Assembly: GCF_003259375.1 (NCBI RefSeq)
Contig: NZ_QLLN01000001.1
Coordinates: forward strand, 783,360 to 847,359
Length of the DNA stretch: 64,000 nucleotides
Source of the DNA: Arenibacter echinorum
GTDB taxonomy: Bacteria; Bacteroidota; Bacteroidia; Flavobacteriales; Flavobacteriaceae
Direction of reading: 5' to 3'
Of the stretch, positions 46,524 through 56,252 are shown piece after piece; within the stretch, counting starts at the first letter, position 1, and each line of letters starts with the position of its first letter. The notes under the pieces are model-generated. The model searched no databases. It worked only from the letters and a program-made list of their open reading frames with translations, and was not told the origin of the DNA. Position numbers and translations under genes: made by a program.

Positions 46524-46554
46524 CATCCGTTCCCAGAGTTGCTGGGAATGGATG
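46524..46554. terminator. Hairpin between convergent genes, probable terminator
   Basis: CATCCGTTCCCA (46524-46535) pairs with TGGGAATGGATG (46543-46554) with one G-U pair and a 7-nt loop. There is no clear T run, so factor-dependent or weak termination is possible. It separates the convergent SDR and cytochrome genes. Confidence 0.5.
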
Positions 46555-46602
46555 TGATAATTAAACCCTAATTTAAATTTATTAAAGTCGTTTAATCAAA
46601 TC

Positions 46603-47205
46603 CTATTTGGCTTCCAATGGTTGGGGTGTAGCAAGTATGGCTGCGGGTACTACATTATCAATCGGTTTAATTGTTTTTAAATAGGCAAAAATAGCCTTAA
46701 GGTCCTCATCAGGTAAATTCCGATATTCGGTCCATGGCATGGGAGGTAACAGCGGTCTTGTGTTATCCATTCCTTTGAATTTCCCTTCTTTTATGGCCTT
46801 TAAGAATTGTGCTTCCGACCAGTTGCCGATTCCGGTTTCATCAGGAGTAAGATTAGCGGCAAAAGAGGTTCCCCAAGGTCCTACGGCGGCAGTAAGTCCC
46901 ATACTGAACAGCACATAAGATTTTGCAGTTTCCTTGTCGTAAGGTGGCAGGTTCTCTTGGGAAGGGTGCCCGGAGAGCCTTCTTTCCGGATCAACCTCCG
47001 GACCTCTCTCGGTCATGATTTTAGGGGAATGACAGTCGTTGCAACCAACGGATGCAACTAATAGTTTACCTCTTGTAACCCTATCTACTACAGTATTAGG
47101 TTCTGCTTTTGCCACTACGGCTTTGGCAATATCTTTTTGCTTGGGGGAATTGCAGGCAAAAACGATAATTCCCAACATGCTAAATACCAGATAACACTTT
47201 TTCAT
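46603..47205 (-). CDS. Cytochrome c-type lipoprotein
   Basis: This 200-residue periplasmic or membrane-anchored c-type cytochrome has a lipobox with Cys18 (VFAC). The heme attachment motif C55-N-D-C58-H59 is single; the C-terminal part, with ANLTPDETGIGNW, EGKFKGMD and PPMPWTEYRNLPDEDLKAIFAYLKT (motif PPMPW likely carries the Met ligand), is typical of the cytochrome c family associated with sugar or alcohol dehydrogenases. It may accept electrons from a periplasmic dehydrogenase of the neighbouring sugar-oxidation locus. It is separated from the ThuA gene by 414 bp and a terminator, so it has its own promoter. Confidence 0.88.
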   Translation of the reverse strand: MKKCYLVFSMLGIIVFACNSPKQKDIAKAVVAKAEPNTVVDRVTRGKLLVASVGCNDCHSPKIMTERGPEVDPERRLSGHPSQENLPPYDKETAKSYVLFSMGLTAAVGPWGTSFAANLTPDETGIGNWSEAQFLKAIKEGKFKGMDNTRPLLPPMPWTEYRNLPDEDLKAIFAYLKTIKPIDNVVPAAILATPQPLEAK

Positions 47206-47559
47206 AATTTTTGATTTAATTAAAATTGAACAGATTATTTGTAGAATTTTTCTAGATACTTAAAAACAGCCATACTTCCCGAGGTTAAGGAGATATGTTA
47301 GAACCAACATCCCATTTGTTGCAAGGTATTGTTGGTTAGGTCCAATTATAATGGAATAAAAAAACTATGTACAATCAACCGGCCTGTAGTTTACCGGAAA
47401 AGAAAATCAATATCTAAAAAAAATAGAGGGGGTTATTGCAAAAGTATAAAATGAAAATATGGAAGAAAACGGGAGTTGTAGTTACCTACTTTGTTTTAAA
47501 CCAGTAACTTAAAATTAATAAATATTCCAATACTAAACTGAAATATTTTTGGCAACGTA
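47206..47559. other. Intergenic region upstream of cytochrome c gene
   Basis: This AT-rich region must contain the cytochrome promoter on the minus strand. No ORF or clear operator was seen. The only strong structure is the terminator at its right edge. Confidence 0.35.
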
Positions 47560-47560
47560 T

Positions 47561-47593
47561 AAAAAAAGCCAATAGAACAAATTCTATTGGCTT
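47561..47593 (-). terminator. Terminator of the MFS-isomerase-ThuA operon
   Basis: A perfect 12-bp stem (47566-47577 with 47582-47593) with a 4-nt loop, followed on the minus strand by seven T, 27 bp after the ThuA-like stop codon. Confidence 0.85.
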
Positions 47594-47619
47594 GGTAAAG
47601 ATTGGTTGGTTAATTGGTA

Positions 47620-48741
47620 TTATTTAAAGTCGGATATTTTTAGTTGTTTTTGATCCCAGTATTCGTCCTTCCTAAATTCATAGGTGGTAGGATTATAGGA
47701 ACCTACCAATTCAACGTTCGTCATGGTCGGTACAGGTAGATCCAGCGTCCAATACACGGCATTTACGACTAATCTTCGTGTTCCTTCAATAGTGAAATCT
47801 ACAGCGGAAAAGGCCGTGGATGTAAAGGCCTTTCCTTTTTTTCCTCCAGGAATTTGATAGGTTCTGGTCCATGCTACCGGCATAAGTGGTTCACTTACAT
47901 CTTTTCCGGCATTGTTGGTCTTGGCAGCTTCATCATCGGTGGGGCGCATTCCATAGAATATATCATTTTCGTCGAATTCGCCTTTCCTGTTCATTACCTT
48001 TCCATAAATTATAGGTTGGGAATCTCCGGACATTGGCAGACGCACTTCATAGACATCGGCAGAAGCCCAAACATCTCCGTCTGCAATACTATTCGTAATT
48101 CCTGTAGTTTTTCCCGCATCGGTCACAAAACCTTTGGTACTTTGATGTTTGTGATGCCCGTGATGGCTTACCCAATTTTCACCTAGAACAAGTCGACCAA
48201 ATCCACCTTCCCATTCTTCCATATCCCCTTTATAGGAGTTTCCGTAATGTTTGTAACTGGAGACATCCTCATCTTTGAAATTGAAGGCATGAGTAGCCGT
48301 TCTAAGCCCAATTACAGGTTTGCCAGCCATAAGATAATCATCTATCTGTTTCATTTGATCGTCTGGCAAAGCTCTAAACCTTGTAGAAATAATCATTAGG
48401 TCCGCACTGTCCAGGGCTTCCAAACCAGGGATGTTTTTTACATAATTGGCGTCTATTATACCAGGGTTGGCCGGATCCTGGGCAAACAGTACGGTACAGT
48501 TAAAACCGTGGTGTTGTGATAGGATTTTGGCCAATTGTGGCATGGACTCCTCAGAACGGTATTCTTCATCGCCGGAAATAAGGACTATATGCTTTGCGTT
48601 CTTATCACTACCTTCAAAAGTAAGCCATTGTTCAGGTGTATCAGTGGTTGCCACGGTTGCCGTTTCATTTGTTTTGGCCTCTTTTTGCTCTTTACAGGCG
48701 AAAAGAAAAAGGCAAATAAGGATAGGTAATAGATTTTTCAT
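47620..48741 (-). CDS. ThuA-like domain lipoprotein
   Basis: This 373-residue lipoprotein has a lipobox with Cys16 (LFAC). The ThuA-like domain (about 48-350), a class I glutamine amidotransferase-like fold, reads HIVLISGDEEYRSEESMPQL, LMIISTRFRALPDDQ, IGLRTATHAF and HGHHKHQ, and ends with the TYQIPGGKKGKAFTSTAFSA stretch (core KGKAFTST). ThuA proteins take part in oxidation of disaccharides to 3-keto products, with poorly understood roles. It is a paralogue of the protein encoded at 52632, sharing the ending pattern VGSYNPTTYEF versus [11 protein letters not shown]. It is the last gene of the MFS-isomerase-ThuA unit, 47 bp after the isomerase stop. Confidence 0.9.
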   Translation of the reverse strand: MKNLLPILICLFLFACKEQKEAKTNETATVATTDTPEQWLTFEGSDKNAKHIVLISGDEEYRSEESMPQLAKILSQHHGFNCTVLFAQDPANPGIIDANYVKNIPGLEALDSADLMIISTRFRALPDDQMKQIDDYLMAGKPVIGLRTATHAFNFKDEDVSSYKHYGNSYKGDMEEWEGGFGRLVLGENWVSHHGHHKHQSTKGFVTDAGKTTGITNSIADGDVWASADVYEVRLPMSGDSQPIIYGKVMNRKGEFDENDIFYGMRPTDDEAAKTNNAGKDVSEPLMPVAWTRTYQIPGGKKGKAFTSTAFSAVDFTIEGTRRLVVNAVYWTLDLPVPTMTNVELVGSYNPTTYEFRKDEYWDQKQLKISDFK

Positions 48742-48788
48742 TAATTATTTTTTAGTGAATTCATATTGGACGTAAAGAACTGGATTAA

Positions 48789-49631
48789 TTATTTAACTCC
48801 CATGCCTTCTTGGATCAATTTCAAGCCTTTGGTATAGATTTCTTCAGAAGGAGAGTAATCCCGCCATACGTTAATTGCATTGGCAAACTCTGGGATAATG
48901 GTGCTAAAAGCTTCTATGGTAAGCCAGCCGTCATATTTTACCTCTTTCAAGGCAGTAAAGACTTCATCCCAGTGTACTTGTCCACTGCCGGGCGTACCCC
49001 TATCGTTTTCGCTAATATGCACGTGCTTTAAATGGGGAGCTATTGTTCTTATGGCTTCGGCCTGACTTTTTTCTTCAATATTGGCATGGTGTGTATCGAA
49101 CATGGCGCCCAAATTGGGATGGTTTACCTCCTTGACCATGTTGCCAAGGTCGGCCATAGTATTGTAGAGGTAACATTCAAATCTGTTTACGGCTTCAGGA
49201 GTAAGAATAATATTAGCCTTTTGGGCATATTCGGCCGCTTTAAAAAGCATCTCATTGCTCCACTGTTTTTCCTGCAATGTGGGCGGTTGGCGTGTAAATA
49301 AGGCAAAGGTGGAATGAAAAGGGCCACAAATAACTTCTACATTGGCAGCCTCGGCCATATCAATGGTCCATTTTAACCGCTCTAGGCCTGCCTCCCTGAT
49401 CTTCTTATCGGGACTGGCAATATTCTGCTCTGGAGACAAGGCACCTACAGCAGTGACACCCATGTTGATACTGGAAAAATGCTTGCCTAATTTTGTATAA
49501 TGCTTAAGATCCCCGTCGCCCAAGAACAGCTCAATACCATCATAGCCAGTTTTTTTTAGGGTATCTACAATATCAAAGTGTTGCTCTGTGACATGGTTAG
49601 TCCAGAGCAACATATTCATTCCAATTTTCAT
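48789..49631 (-). CDS. Sugar phosphate isomerase/epimerase, D-tagatose 3-epimerase/hydroxypyruvate isomerase-like
   Basis: This 280-residue cytoplasmic TIM-barrel protein has no signal. Metal-site and catalytic residues follow the ketose-3-epimerase pattern: a Glu in LTPEAVNRFECY, Asp-x-x-His in FDTHHANIEEK, His in HVHISENDRGTPGSG, and Glu in WLTIEAFS. It would interconvert a ketose or hydroxypyruvate-type substrate. It lies between the MFS transporter gene (20 bp upstream) and the ThuA gene, in one transcript. Its exact sugar cannot be assigned. Confidence 0.88.
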   Translation of the reverse strand: MKIGMNMLLWTNHVTEQHFDIVDTLKKTGYDGIELFLGDGDLKHYTKLGKHFSSINMGVTAVGALSPEQNIASPDKKIREAGLERLKWTIDMAEAANVEVICGPFHSTFALFTRQPPTLQEKQWSNEMLFKAAEYAQKANIILTPEAVNRFECYLYNTMADLGNMVKEVNHPNLGAMFDTHHANIEEKSQAEAIRTIAPHLKHVHISENDRGTPGSGQVHWDEVFTALKEVKYDGWLTIEAFSTIIPEFANAINVWRDYSPSEEIYTKGLKLIQEGMGVK

Positions 49632-49651
49632 ACGTTAATTTTATGTAATTT

Positions 49652-50920
49652 CTAATAGTCTGTTACAGCTTGGCCACTAGTAGCTTCTGCGGCATCGGTA
49701 CTTTTACGTTTTTTTACCCAAAACCACAGTATGGTAAATAGGACGATCAAAATAGCAGGGAAGGCTACCATGGTTCCAAGTGTGGCCTGCCCGGATACAA
49801 GTTCCAATTCATCCCCGGTAAATCCTGCGGCAGCTGCTTCGGCCTTGTCAGAATCGATCCATCCCCCAATAATAGGTTGGAATATGGATGAGGAGAACAT
49901 ACCCACAGCACCAATTATAGACATTCCCAAGGCACCACTTTTTGGTATTTTATCAGCTATAAAACCAATCATGTTTGGCCAGAAATAGGCTATTCCCAAT
50001 GCAAAAAAGATGGCCGCAACATAAGCCATGGTTCCAGTTTGAGTGCTGAAAAGATAGATTCCTATTGTGGCTAGAACAGCTGAACCCAAAAGGACTCCAG
50101 TTTGATCGAATTTGTGAACTACTTCACCACCAAAATAACGGGCTACAGCCATTAGTCCTGTAACCAGGGCCAATATTAGCATAGGCTCGGCCCCACTTTT
50201 GGACAAAATAAGACCTACCCATTGTTGTGGCCCAAATTCGGAGATAGCCGTAAGGGACATACAAACAATCATAAATATAAACAAGGGGGACAACATAGCT
50301 TTAAAATTACCACTAAGAGTGGCAGCCGCTTCGACCTTGGCTTTTGGCCAAGCCTGTCCAAAGTACAAATATGCATAGATTAAGGTCGGAATCATGATAA
50401 CCCAGATTTGTGTTTCCCAACTTAAACCTGCATCTGTCATAAATTTCGATACAAGACTACCTATTACAATACCTCCTGGGAACCACATATGGAAACGGTT
50501 CATCATTCTGCTCATTCTAGTTCCGGAGTATGCGTCCGCAATCATTGGGTTACAGGCCGCTTCGGTGCATCCGTTACCAAGACCTATTAATAAGGTAGAA
50601 ATGAGGAGGCCTACATAACTGCCGGAATAGATGGTTAGAATTATCCCTAGGGCATGGGCAAAGAATGCAAATTGCATAATGGCCTTTCCACCTACCTTAT
50701 GGTAGATTAATCCTCCGATAACCATGGATATCGGAAAACCAAAAAACCACATTGAATTGATAAAGCCTAGTTGTTCGGCACTTAAACTCAGTTCCTCTCC
50801 CAACTGCGGAAGAATCCCAGCTCTAATACTAAAAGAAAATGCGGTGGTAATTAATGCAAAACAGCTACCGTAAAATAGTCTGTTGGCATTGGTTTTTTGT
50901 TGATCATTTGAATTTTCCAT
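49652..50920 (-). CDS. MFS transporter, probably for a sugar or sugar derivative
   Basis: This 422-residue inner-membrane protein has about 12 hydrophobic spans of the major facilitator superfamily, with GGLIYHKVGGK as the loop 2-3 motif and the GNGCTEAACNPMIADAY segment in span 4, a pattern of sugar MFS permeases in Bacteroidota. It heads a three-gene operon with an epimerase and a ThuA lipoprotein, which suggests it imports the substrate of the locus. The C-terminal tail is polar. The cargo is not identifiable. Confidence 0.88.
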   Translation of the reverse strand: MENSNDQQKTNANRLFYGSCFALITTAFSFSIRAGILPQLGEELSLSAEQLGFINSMWFFGFPISMVIGGLIYHKVGGKAIMQFAFFAHALGIILTIYSGSYVGLLISTLLIGLGNGCTEAACNPMIADAYSGTRMSRMMNRFHMWFPGGIVIGSLVSKFMTDAGLSWETQIWVIMIPTLIYAYLYFGQAWPKAKVEAAATLSGNFKAMLSPLFIFMIVCMSLTAISEFGPQQWVGLILSKSGAEPMLILALVTGLMAVARYFGGEVVHKFDQTGVLLGSAVLATIGIYLFSTQTGTMAYVAAIFFALGIAYFWPNMIGFIADKIPKSGALGMSIIGAVGMFSSSIFQPIIGGWIDSDKAEAAAAGFTGDELELVSGQATLGTMVAFPAILIVLFTILWFWVKKRKSTDAAEATSGQAVTDY

Positions 50921-51467
50921 TGGATTTAATAGATTTTTGATTAGATGGTGTATAATTTAATTTTTGATTTCAGCGTATAAGTTTAATCTCTTTTTTACAA
51001 TAATCATAATTTATTTTTAATTGTTTTATCAAATAACAAATTAAAGACTATCTATTTTGCGCTTTTATTATCTGGCCTTTAAAACATTTGTTCAAGAAAA
51101 ATTCATGACCCTTTCAATCCAAAAAATTAAAAGCTGATAAATTTAAACTTTAAAGATTTTTAAAAATTCCTATATCCTACTAAATAATGGTACTTTTTTA
51201 TCTTTGTTGTATATTGGTTCCCTGTCCATAAATGCTAACTGCGTTATACCTTATTATATGAATAATGTATAAGGGAGAACTATTTTGGTTTTTATAAGTG
51301 GAAATTGCTACTTAATTAGGTAAGGGTAAAATATGCTTATAATTTGTCTGGATTGAGTTTTAAACAACCGTACATATAATCAGGATAAGTGGTTCCCAAG
51401 TTTTAGGTCAAAACCTGTAAAATTATAATTAAACCGATAATGTGTGATGCCAATAATTTTTAAACGA
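50921..51467. other. Long intergenic region between MFS operon and AraC gene
   Basis: This 547-bp AT-rich region must contain the promoter of the MFS operon on the minus strand and the 3' end of the AraC transcript. No ORF, terminator hairpin or operator repeat was convincing, nor was any -7/-33 pair found at the expected spacing. Confidence 0.35.
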
Positions 51468-52352
51468 CTACGATATACTGGTTTTAATATTCAAGAACAA
51501 TTTTCGATACTCATGGGGGCTCATATGAACGATAGCCTTGAATTGCCTGTTGAAGTTGGATAAGGCATTAAAACCACACTCGTAACTTATTTGCGAAATA
51601 TTGAAATTATCCTCCAGCAATAATTTTCTTGAATGTCCTATTCGGATTTCATTTACAAAGCGGGTAAAAGTTTTATTTGCCCTAGGTTTAAAATACCGAC
51701 AAAAAGAGGTCGTGGTCATATTAAGCATTTCCGCTATTTCTTCCAAGGAGATTTTAGTCTTGAAGTTAGACATGACATAGTCGTAGACAATCCGCATTTT
51801 GTCGGCGTCATCCCCCTTAAAGACATTGGTGTAACCCGGACTGGACAATAGGTGGTATTCTTCACTATTGGCCAGAAGATCTATTATTTCCAATAATTTT
51901 ATGATTCTTCTAAATCCTATTTCATTATTGATTTTATGTATAAGTTTATTTATTTTATTTCGGGTCTCTCCATAAAATTCCATACCCCTGACCGAATTCT
52001 CCACAAACTTGTTTATATTATAAAACTCTTCCTTGCCCAATAAGGATTCACTAAAGAGATCGTGGTCAAAATAAATTACCAAACCTCTGGTAGACAGTTT
52101 GCTGTTTTTGTCAAAATAAGCGTCATCACTGCGCCATAAATGTGGCAGGTTGGGGCCGGTAATGACCAGGTCGCCTTTTTCAAAAGATTGTACATGGTCC
52201 CCAACAAATCTTGTTCCTTTTCCCTCTGCAATTAAGGATATTTGGTAATCAGGATGAAAATGCCAATTTGGATTGAAGTAAGGGCCAACGATATCCTTGA
52301 AAATAAAAGTTTCTTTTGTTGTTAGTGTTTTTTCGATGTTGGGGGTACTCAT
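51468..52352 (-). CDS. AraC-family transcriptional regulator with cupin sensor
   Basis: This 294-residue regulator has an N-terminal cupin-like sensing domain (about 15-105: NPNWHFHPDYQISLI and GDLVITGPNLPHLW) and a C-terminal AraC HTH pair (about 190-290: ISLEEIAEMLNMTTTSFCRYFK and FNISQISYECGFNALSNFNRQFK, whose cores are SFCRYFK and ISYECGFNALSNF). It sits between the divergent MFS-epimerase-ThuA and ThuA-isomerase-dehydrogenase operons and most likely controls both in response to the pathway sugar. It shares a 280-bp divergent region with the plus-strand operon. Confidence 0.92.
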   Translation of the reverse strand: MSTPNIEKTLTTKETFIFKDIVGPYFNPNWHFHPDYQISLIAEGKGTRFVGDHVQSFEKGDLVITGPNLPHLWRSDDAYFDKNSKLSTRGLVIYFDHDLFSESLLGKEEFYNINKFVENSVRGMEFYGETRNKINKLIHKINNEIGFRRIIKLLEIIDLLANSEEYHLLSSPGYTNVFKGDDADKMRIVYDYVMSNFKTKISLEEIAEMLNMTTTSFCRYFKPRANKTFTRFVNEIRIGHSRKLLLEDNFNISQISYECGFNALSNFNRQFKAIVHMSPHEYRKLFLNIKTSIS

Positions 52353-52478
52353 AAATTTCCGGTTTGAATTTTATTTTGGCTAATTTAAGACAAAAAAGTG
52401 TCATCTTTTAGTAAGATATAGGGAATATTCATGCGGATAGTATTTTAGATTTGTAGAGCTAAGTTTTTATTGTCAGAT

Positions 52479-52492
52479 TTTATCGCGATAAA
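52479..52492. promoter_or_regulatory. 14-bp perfect palindrome upstream of the ThuA operon
   Basis: TTTATCGCGATAAA is a perfect inverted repeat in the AT-rich gap between the AraC gene and the ThuA operon. It may be an operator, but AraC proteins generally bind direct repeats, so the binding protein is unclear. Confidence 0.35.
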
Positions 52493-52631
52493 TTTTAAGA
52501 ATAGTGTATAAAAAGTGATAATAAATTTGGATATTGACAAACAATACAGCTTAGTGTGCCCATTGGTTATTCGTGGAATTTTTAAACATTAATTGCCTCC
52601 AACTCAAGAAGGTTTGACATTGGAATAGTTC

Positions 52632-53855
52632 ATGTACCGGGTATTTAATATTTGTATTATTATGTTGGAATCATTAATTTTCGGCTATTCTTTTTTATGG
52701 AAGATTACATGGAATGCCATATTTTCTTTGGTTGTGGTTTGCGCGTTTGTTTCCTGCGGAAATAATGATAACAAAGCGGCCGCAATCTTGGGAGGGGAGC
52801 ATTCGGATCAATTAATGGCGCAAGCCGACCGATCGGATTTGGATAATGATGGTTCCATGATGATTGGGGAAGCTAGTAAAGTTGAAAGGAGTCCGGATGA
52901 ATACCGTATAACATACAATGGCTCGGAAGGTCCGGGAAAAGGTAAACATATAGTTTTTATAGCTACGGATCATGAATATAGGGGGGAAGAAGCCTTACCT
53001 GCCTTGGCAAGGATTTTGGCTAAAAGATATGGTTTTAAATGTACCGTGGTATGGGCTTTGGACGACAAGGGGAATATCTTTCCTGGAGGGTCGGACCTTA
53101 AGGGACTCGATGTTCTTAAAGAGGCGGATCTAATGGTAATGTTCTTGAGGTTTGCAAATTTTGAAGATGGGCAGATGCAATATATAGATGACTATCTAAA
53201 TAGGGGAGGGGCTGTAATAGGATTAAGGACTTCCACACATGCTTTTAAAAATGCCGACAGCCCTAATTGGAAACATTATGACTTCAAATATGAAGGCGAA
53301 AAAGAGGCTTGGCACGGTGGATTTGGAGAAGTAGTTTTAGGGGAAACCTGGGTAGGGCACTATGGCAAGAACCATCAACAGGCTTCCATGCTGATAATAG
53401 AAGAAAATAATGGAGAACATCCAATAATGCGTGGAGTTCGAAATGCATGGGCGCAATGCGGAGGCTATAATGCCTACCCCCAAGGTAAGGATTTGAAGAT
53501 ATTGGCCAGGGGAAGGGTGTTGAACGGAATGACCCCTGATGCGGCTCCGGACACTAGCAAGGAAGAATTACCCGTTGCTTGGGTTAGAACTTACCAGTTG
53601 GAAACAGGTAAGCCCGGAAGGGCATTTACAACTACCCATGGAGCTTCAGAGGATATCCTGAATGAAGGATTTCGGAGAATGCTCATCAACGCTTGTTTTT
53701 GGGGATTGGAAATGGAAGATGAAATTAAAGCGGACAATCCGATAGATTTTGTAGGGGGGTATGAACCAACTACATTTAATTTTGAAGGGTACCAGAAAAA
53801 TGTAAAACCGTCCGACCTTAAGGGTTGGGAATCGGTAATAATGCCAAGAAAATAA
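52632..53855 (+). CDS. ThuA-like domain protein, second copy
   Basis: This 407-residue exported protein has a signal ending near a possible lipobox (FVSC, about residue 42), rather far from the ATG at 52632; the start may lie further in, for example at 52662. The ThuA domain (about 95-380) reads [46 protein letters not shown] and [10 protein letters not shown]. It is paralogous to the protein at 47620. The first gene of a seven-gene operon, it probably works with the Gfo/Idh/MocA enzymes on an oxidised sugar. Its biochemical role is not established. Confidence 0.88.
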   Translation: MYRVFNICIIMLESLIFGYSFLWKITWNAIFSLVVVCAFVSCGNNDNKAAAILGGEHSDQLMAQADRSDLDNDGSMMIGEASKVERSPDEYRITYNGSEGPGKGKHIVFIATDHEYRGEEALPALARILAKRYGFKCTVVWALDDKGNIFPGGSDLKGLDVLKEADLMVMFLRFANFEDGQMQYIDDYLNRGGAVIGLRTSTHAFKNADSPNWKHYDFKYEGEKEAWHGGFGEVVLGETWVGHYGKNHQQASMLIIEENNGEHPIMRGVRNAWAQCGGYNAYPQGKDLKILARGRVLNGMTPDAAPDTSKEELPVAWVRTYQLETGKPGRAFTTTHGASEDILNEGFRRMLINACFWGLEMEDEIKADNPIDFVGGYEPTTFNFEGYQKNVKPSDLKGWESVIMPRK

Positions 53856-53878
53856 TAAAACGAATAAAAACTATTGTT

Positions 53879-54928
53879 ATGCCAGAAAACAATTATCCAA
53901 AACTCCACAACGCTTCGTGGCCCGGTGTGGTAGGAAAAGGACCTGATTCAGAGCCACCAATTTCTATTGATACCATGATTGAGCTAACTGCCAATGCGGA
54001 GGTAGACGGGGTTAAATTTGATGGATTTGACCTTTTTGCAGCGGATCCCCATTTGGATATCGATTCCAATGATGATGGTATTAAAAAATTAGCCGATAAA
54101 GCGAGGTCCAAAAACCTCGAAATCGGAAGTTTGGTTGCTCCTGTTTGGGCCGGAACCGGAGGAGGCTCCGCAATGGGATCCAGGGAAGAACGCAATCAGT
54201 TTGTAACCCAGGTTCGCAAGGCTTGTATTTTAGGTAAAAAACTGCGTGATCTAGGGATACGTCCCAATGGAGTAATTAGAATAGATTCGTCCGTTGATCC
54301 ACATAGCTGGGCCGCCGATCCAGTAGCCAATACTAAACTAATTGCACAAACCTTCCGCGAAGCATGTGATGTGGCCGCCGATTATGGGGAGTCCCTAGCT
54401 GCCGAAGGTGAAATTTGCTGGGGCGGGATGCACGGTTGGAAGACCATGGTGAACACCCTTGAAGCCGTAGATAGACCTAATATTGGGTTTCAGGCCGATA
54501 TGGCCCATACCTTGTTGTATCTCTTGGGTTATAATAAGGAGGACGAAAGAATATTGCCCAAAGACTTCGATTGGAACGATAGGGCTACCTTGACCGAAGG
54601 CCTTAAGACCGTAACGGCTGCACTTCGCCCATGGACGATTGATTTTCATGTGGCCCAAAATGATGGCACAGTGTTCGGTTCTGGATCTCATGATAAAACG
54701 GGAAGGCATTGCCAGGCGACGGATCCAAATGGAAAATTGGACATTGCTGTTGATGCGGGACATTGGTTGCGCGATGAAAATGGAAACCTGACCAAAAAAA
54801 TCAGACATATCTGTTGGGATGGATGTATGTTTCCCAACGATGTTATGATGCAGCCCAAAACTTGGAACGATATTTTAGGTGCCATGATCAAGGTGCGCCA
54901 AATGCACGGGTGGTACGAAGCGCCATAG
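53879..54928 (+). CDS. Sugar phosphate isomerase/epimerase, TIM barrel
   Basis: This 349-residue cytoplasmic protein starts at the ATG at 53879; the upstream ATG at 53825 would overlap the ThuA gene. The superfamily features are visible in [22 protein letters not shown] (strand and helix 1), [15 protein letters not shown] with a likely metal Glu, [15 protein letters not shown] with an Asp-x-x-His, [15 protein letters not shown] with His, and [13 protein letters not shown]. It begins 23 bp after the ThuA stop codon. A similar enzyme is present in the minus arm of the locus, so each arm carries one. The sugar substrate is unknown. Confidence 0.86.
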   Translation: MPENNYPKLHNASWPGVVGKGPDSEPPISIDTMIELTANAEVDGVKFDGFDLFAADPHLDIDSNDDGIKKLADKARSKNLEIGSLVAPVWAGTGGGSAMGSREERNQFVTQVRKACILGKKLRDLGIRPNGVIRIDSSVDPHSWAADPVANTKLIAQTFREACDVAADYGESLAAEGEICWGGMHGWKTMVNTLEAVDRPNIGFQADMAHTLLYLLGYNKEDERILPKDFDWNDRATLTEGLKTVTAALRPWTIDFHVAQNDGTVFGSGSHDKTGRHCQATDPNGKLDIAVDAGHWLRDENGNLTKKIRHICWDGCMFPNDVMMQPKTWNDILGAMIKVRQMHGWYEAP

Positions 54929-54996
54929 GATAATAGGCTGAGTATACCTTCGTTAAAGCTGAAATTTTAATTTAAAATAAAAAAAATAGAGTACAC

Positions 54997-56151
54997 ATGT
55001 CAAGTAAGAAAGAATTACGAATAGGAATGGTAGGTTATGGATTTATGGGAAGAACCCATTCCAATGGTTATCGCAGGGTGGGCAATTTTTTTCCTGAACT
55101 GGAATATCAACCTGTATTAAAGGCAATTTGCGGGCGAAACCTGGAACGTACCCAGGCCTTTGCTGATCAATGGGGCTATGAGTCCGTGGAAACTGATTGG
55201 AGAAAGCTTATTGCCCGTGATGATATTGATGCCATAGATATTTGTACCCCTAACAATATGCACGCCGATATTGCCATTGCAGCGGCAGAAGCCGGGAAAA
55301 TGGTTTTGTGTGAAAAACCTTTGGCACGTACTGTTGCGGAAGCTCAGCCAATGGTCGATGCCATTGAAAAAGCAGGAGTGCCCAATACCGTTTATTTTAA
55401 TTACAGGAGATTGCCATCGGTTACTTTGGCGAAACAACTTATAGATGCCGGTAAGCTGGGTAAAATTTTTCATTATCGTGCCAATTTTTTGCAAGATTGG
55501 ACCATTAGTCCTGAACTTCCACAAGGTGGGGAAGGTTTATGGCGATTGGATAATGATGCAGCTGGATCTGGCGTTACGGGCGACTTGTTGGCACATTGTA
55601 TAGATACTGCAATGTGGTTAAATGGAGGGATAAAGGATGTTTCCGCCATGACCGAAACCTTTATCAAAGAAAGAGTACATACCGGTACAGGCGAAGTACA
55701 GAAGGTAACCATTGATGACGCCTGTATGTTTCATTGTCATTTTGATAATGGTTCTTTGGGCCTTTTTGAATCTACAAGATACGCTAGAGGTCATAAGGCT
55801 TTATATACATTTGAAATAAATGGGGAACACGCCTCTATAAAATGGAACTTGCATGATCTAAGTCGATTGGAATATTTTGACCATAGGGATGAATCCCGGG
55901 AAAGAGGATGGCGTTCTATCCATGTTACCGATGGTGACCATCCTTATATGGATAAATGGTGGGTGCCAGGATTGTCAATAGGATATGAACATAGCTTTGT
56001 ACATCAAATAGCGGACTTTCTTAAGGCCCTACAGGAAGGAAAACCCTGTTCTCCTACTTTTAGGGAGGCCCAAGAGACGCAGAAAGTTTGTGAGGCCGTA
56101 TTGGATTCCGCAAAAACAAAAAGCTGGAAAGACACAGGTGTTAATTGGTAA
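54997..56151 (+). CDS. Gfo/Idh/MocA family oxidoreductase
   Basis: This 384-residue NAD(P)-dependent sugar dehydrogenase has [19 protein letters not shown] at the N-terminus (motif [10 protein letters not shown]), the [27 protein letters not shown] stretch with EKPLAR lysine that is the family's catalytic Lys, and a C-terminal beta-sheet dimer domain with [10 protein letters not shown] and [14 protein letters not shown] (Asp-x-x-x-His pair). In related loci such enzymes oxidise the C3 hydroxyl of glucosides or inositols. It follows the isomerase gene by 68 bp. The substrate is not determined. Confidence 0.9.
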   Translation: MSSKKELRIGMVGYGFMGRTHSNGYRRVGNFFPELEYQPVLKAICGRNLERTQAFADQWGYESVETDWRKLIARDDIDAIDICTPNNMHADIAIAAAEAGKMVLCEKPLARTVAEAQPMVDAIEKAGVPNTVYFNYRRLPSVTLAKQLIDAGKLGKIFHYRANFLQDWTISPELPQGGEGLWRLDNDAAGSGVTGDLLAHCIDTAMWLNGGIKDVSAMTETFIKERVHTGTGEVQKVTIDDACMFHCHFDNGSLGLFESTRYARGHKALYTFEINGEHASIKWNLHDLSRLEYFDHRDESRERGWRSIHVTDGDHPYMDKWWVPGLSIGYEHSFVHQIADFLKALQEGKPCSPTFREAQETQKVCEAVLDSAKTKSWKDTGVNW

Positions 56152-56252
56152 CCTCAAACTTTTCCGGATAAGTGAAGTTCATTGTTAAGAATTGAATTGT
56201 CAATTTTTAAACTTTATTTTGAACAAGAAATTTAATTTAACAAATTATTGCT

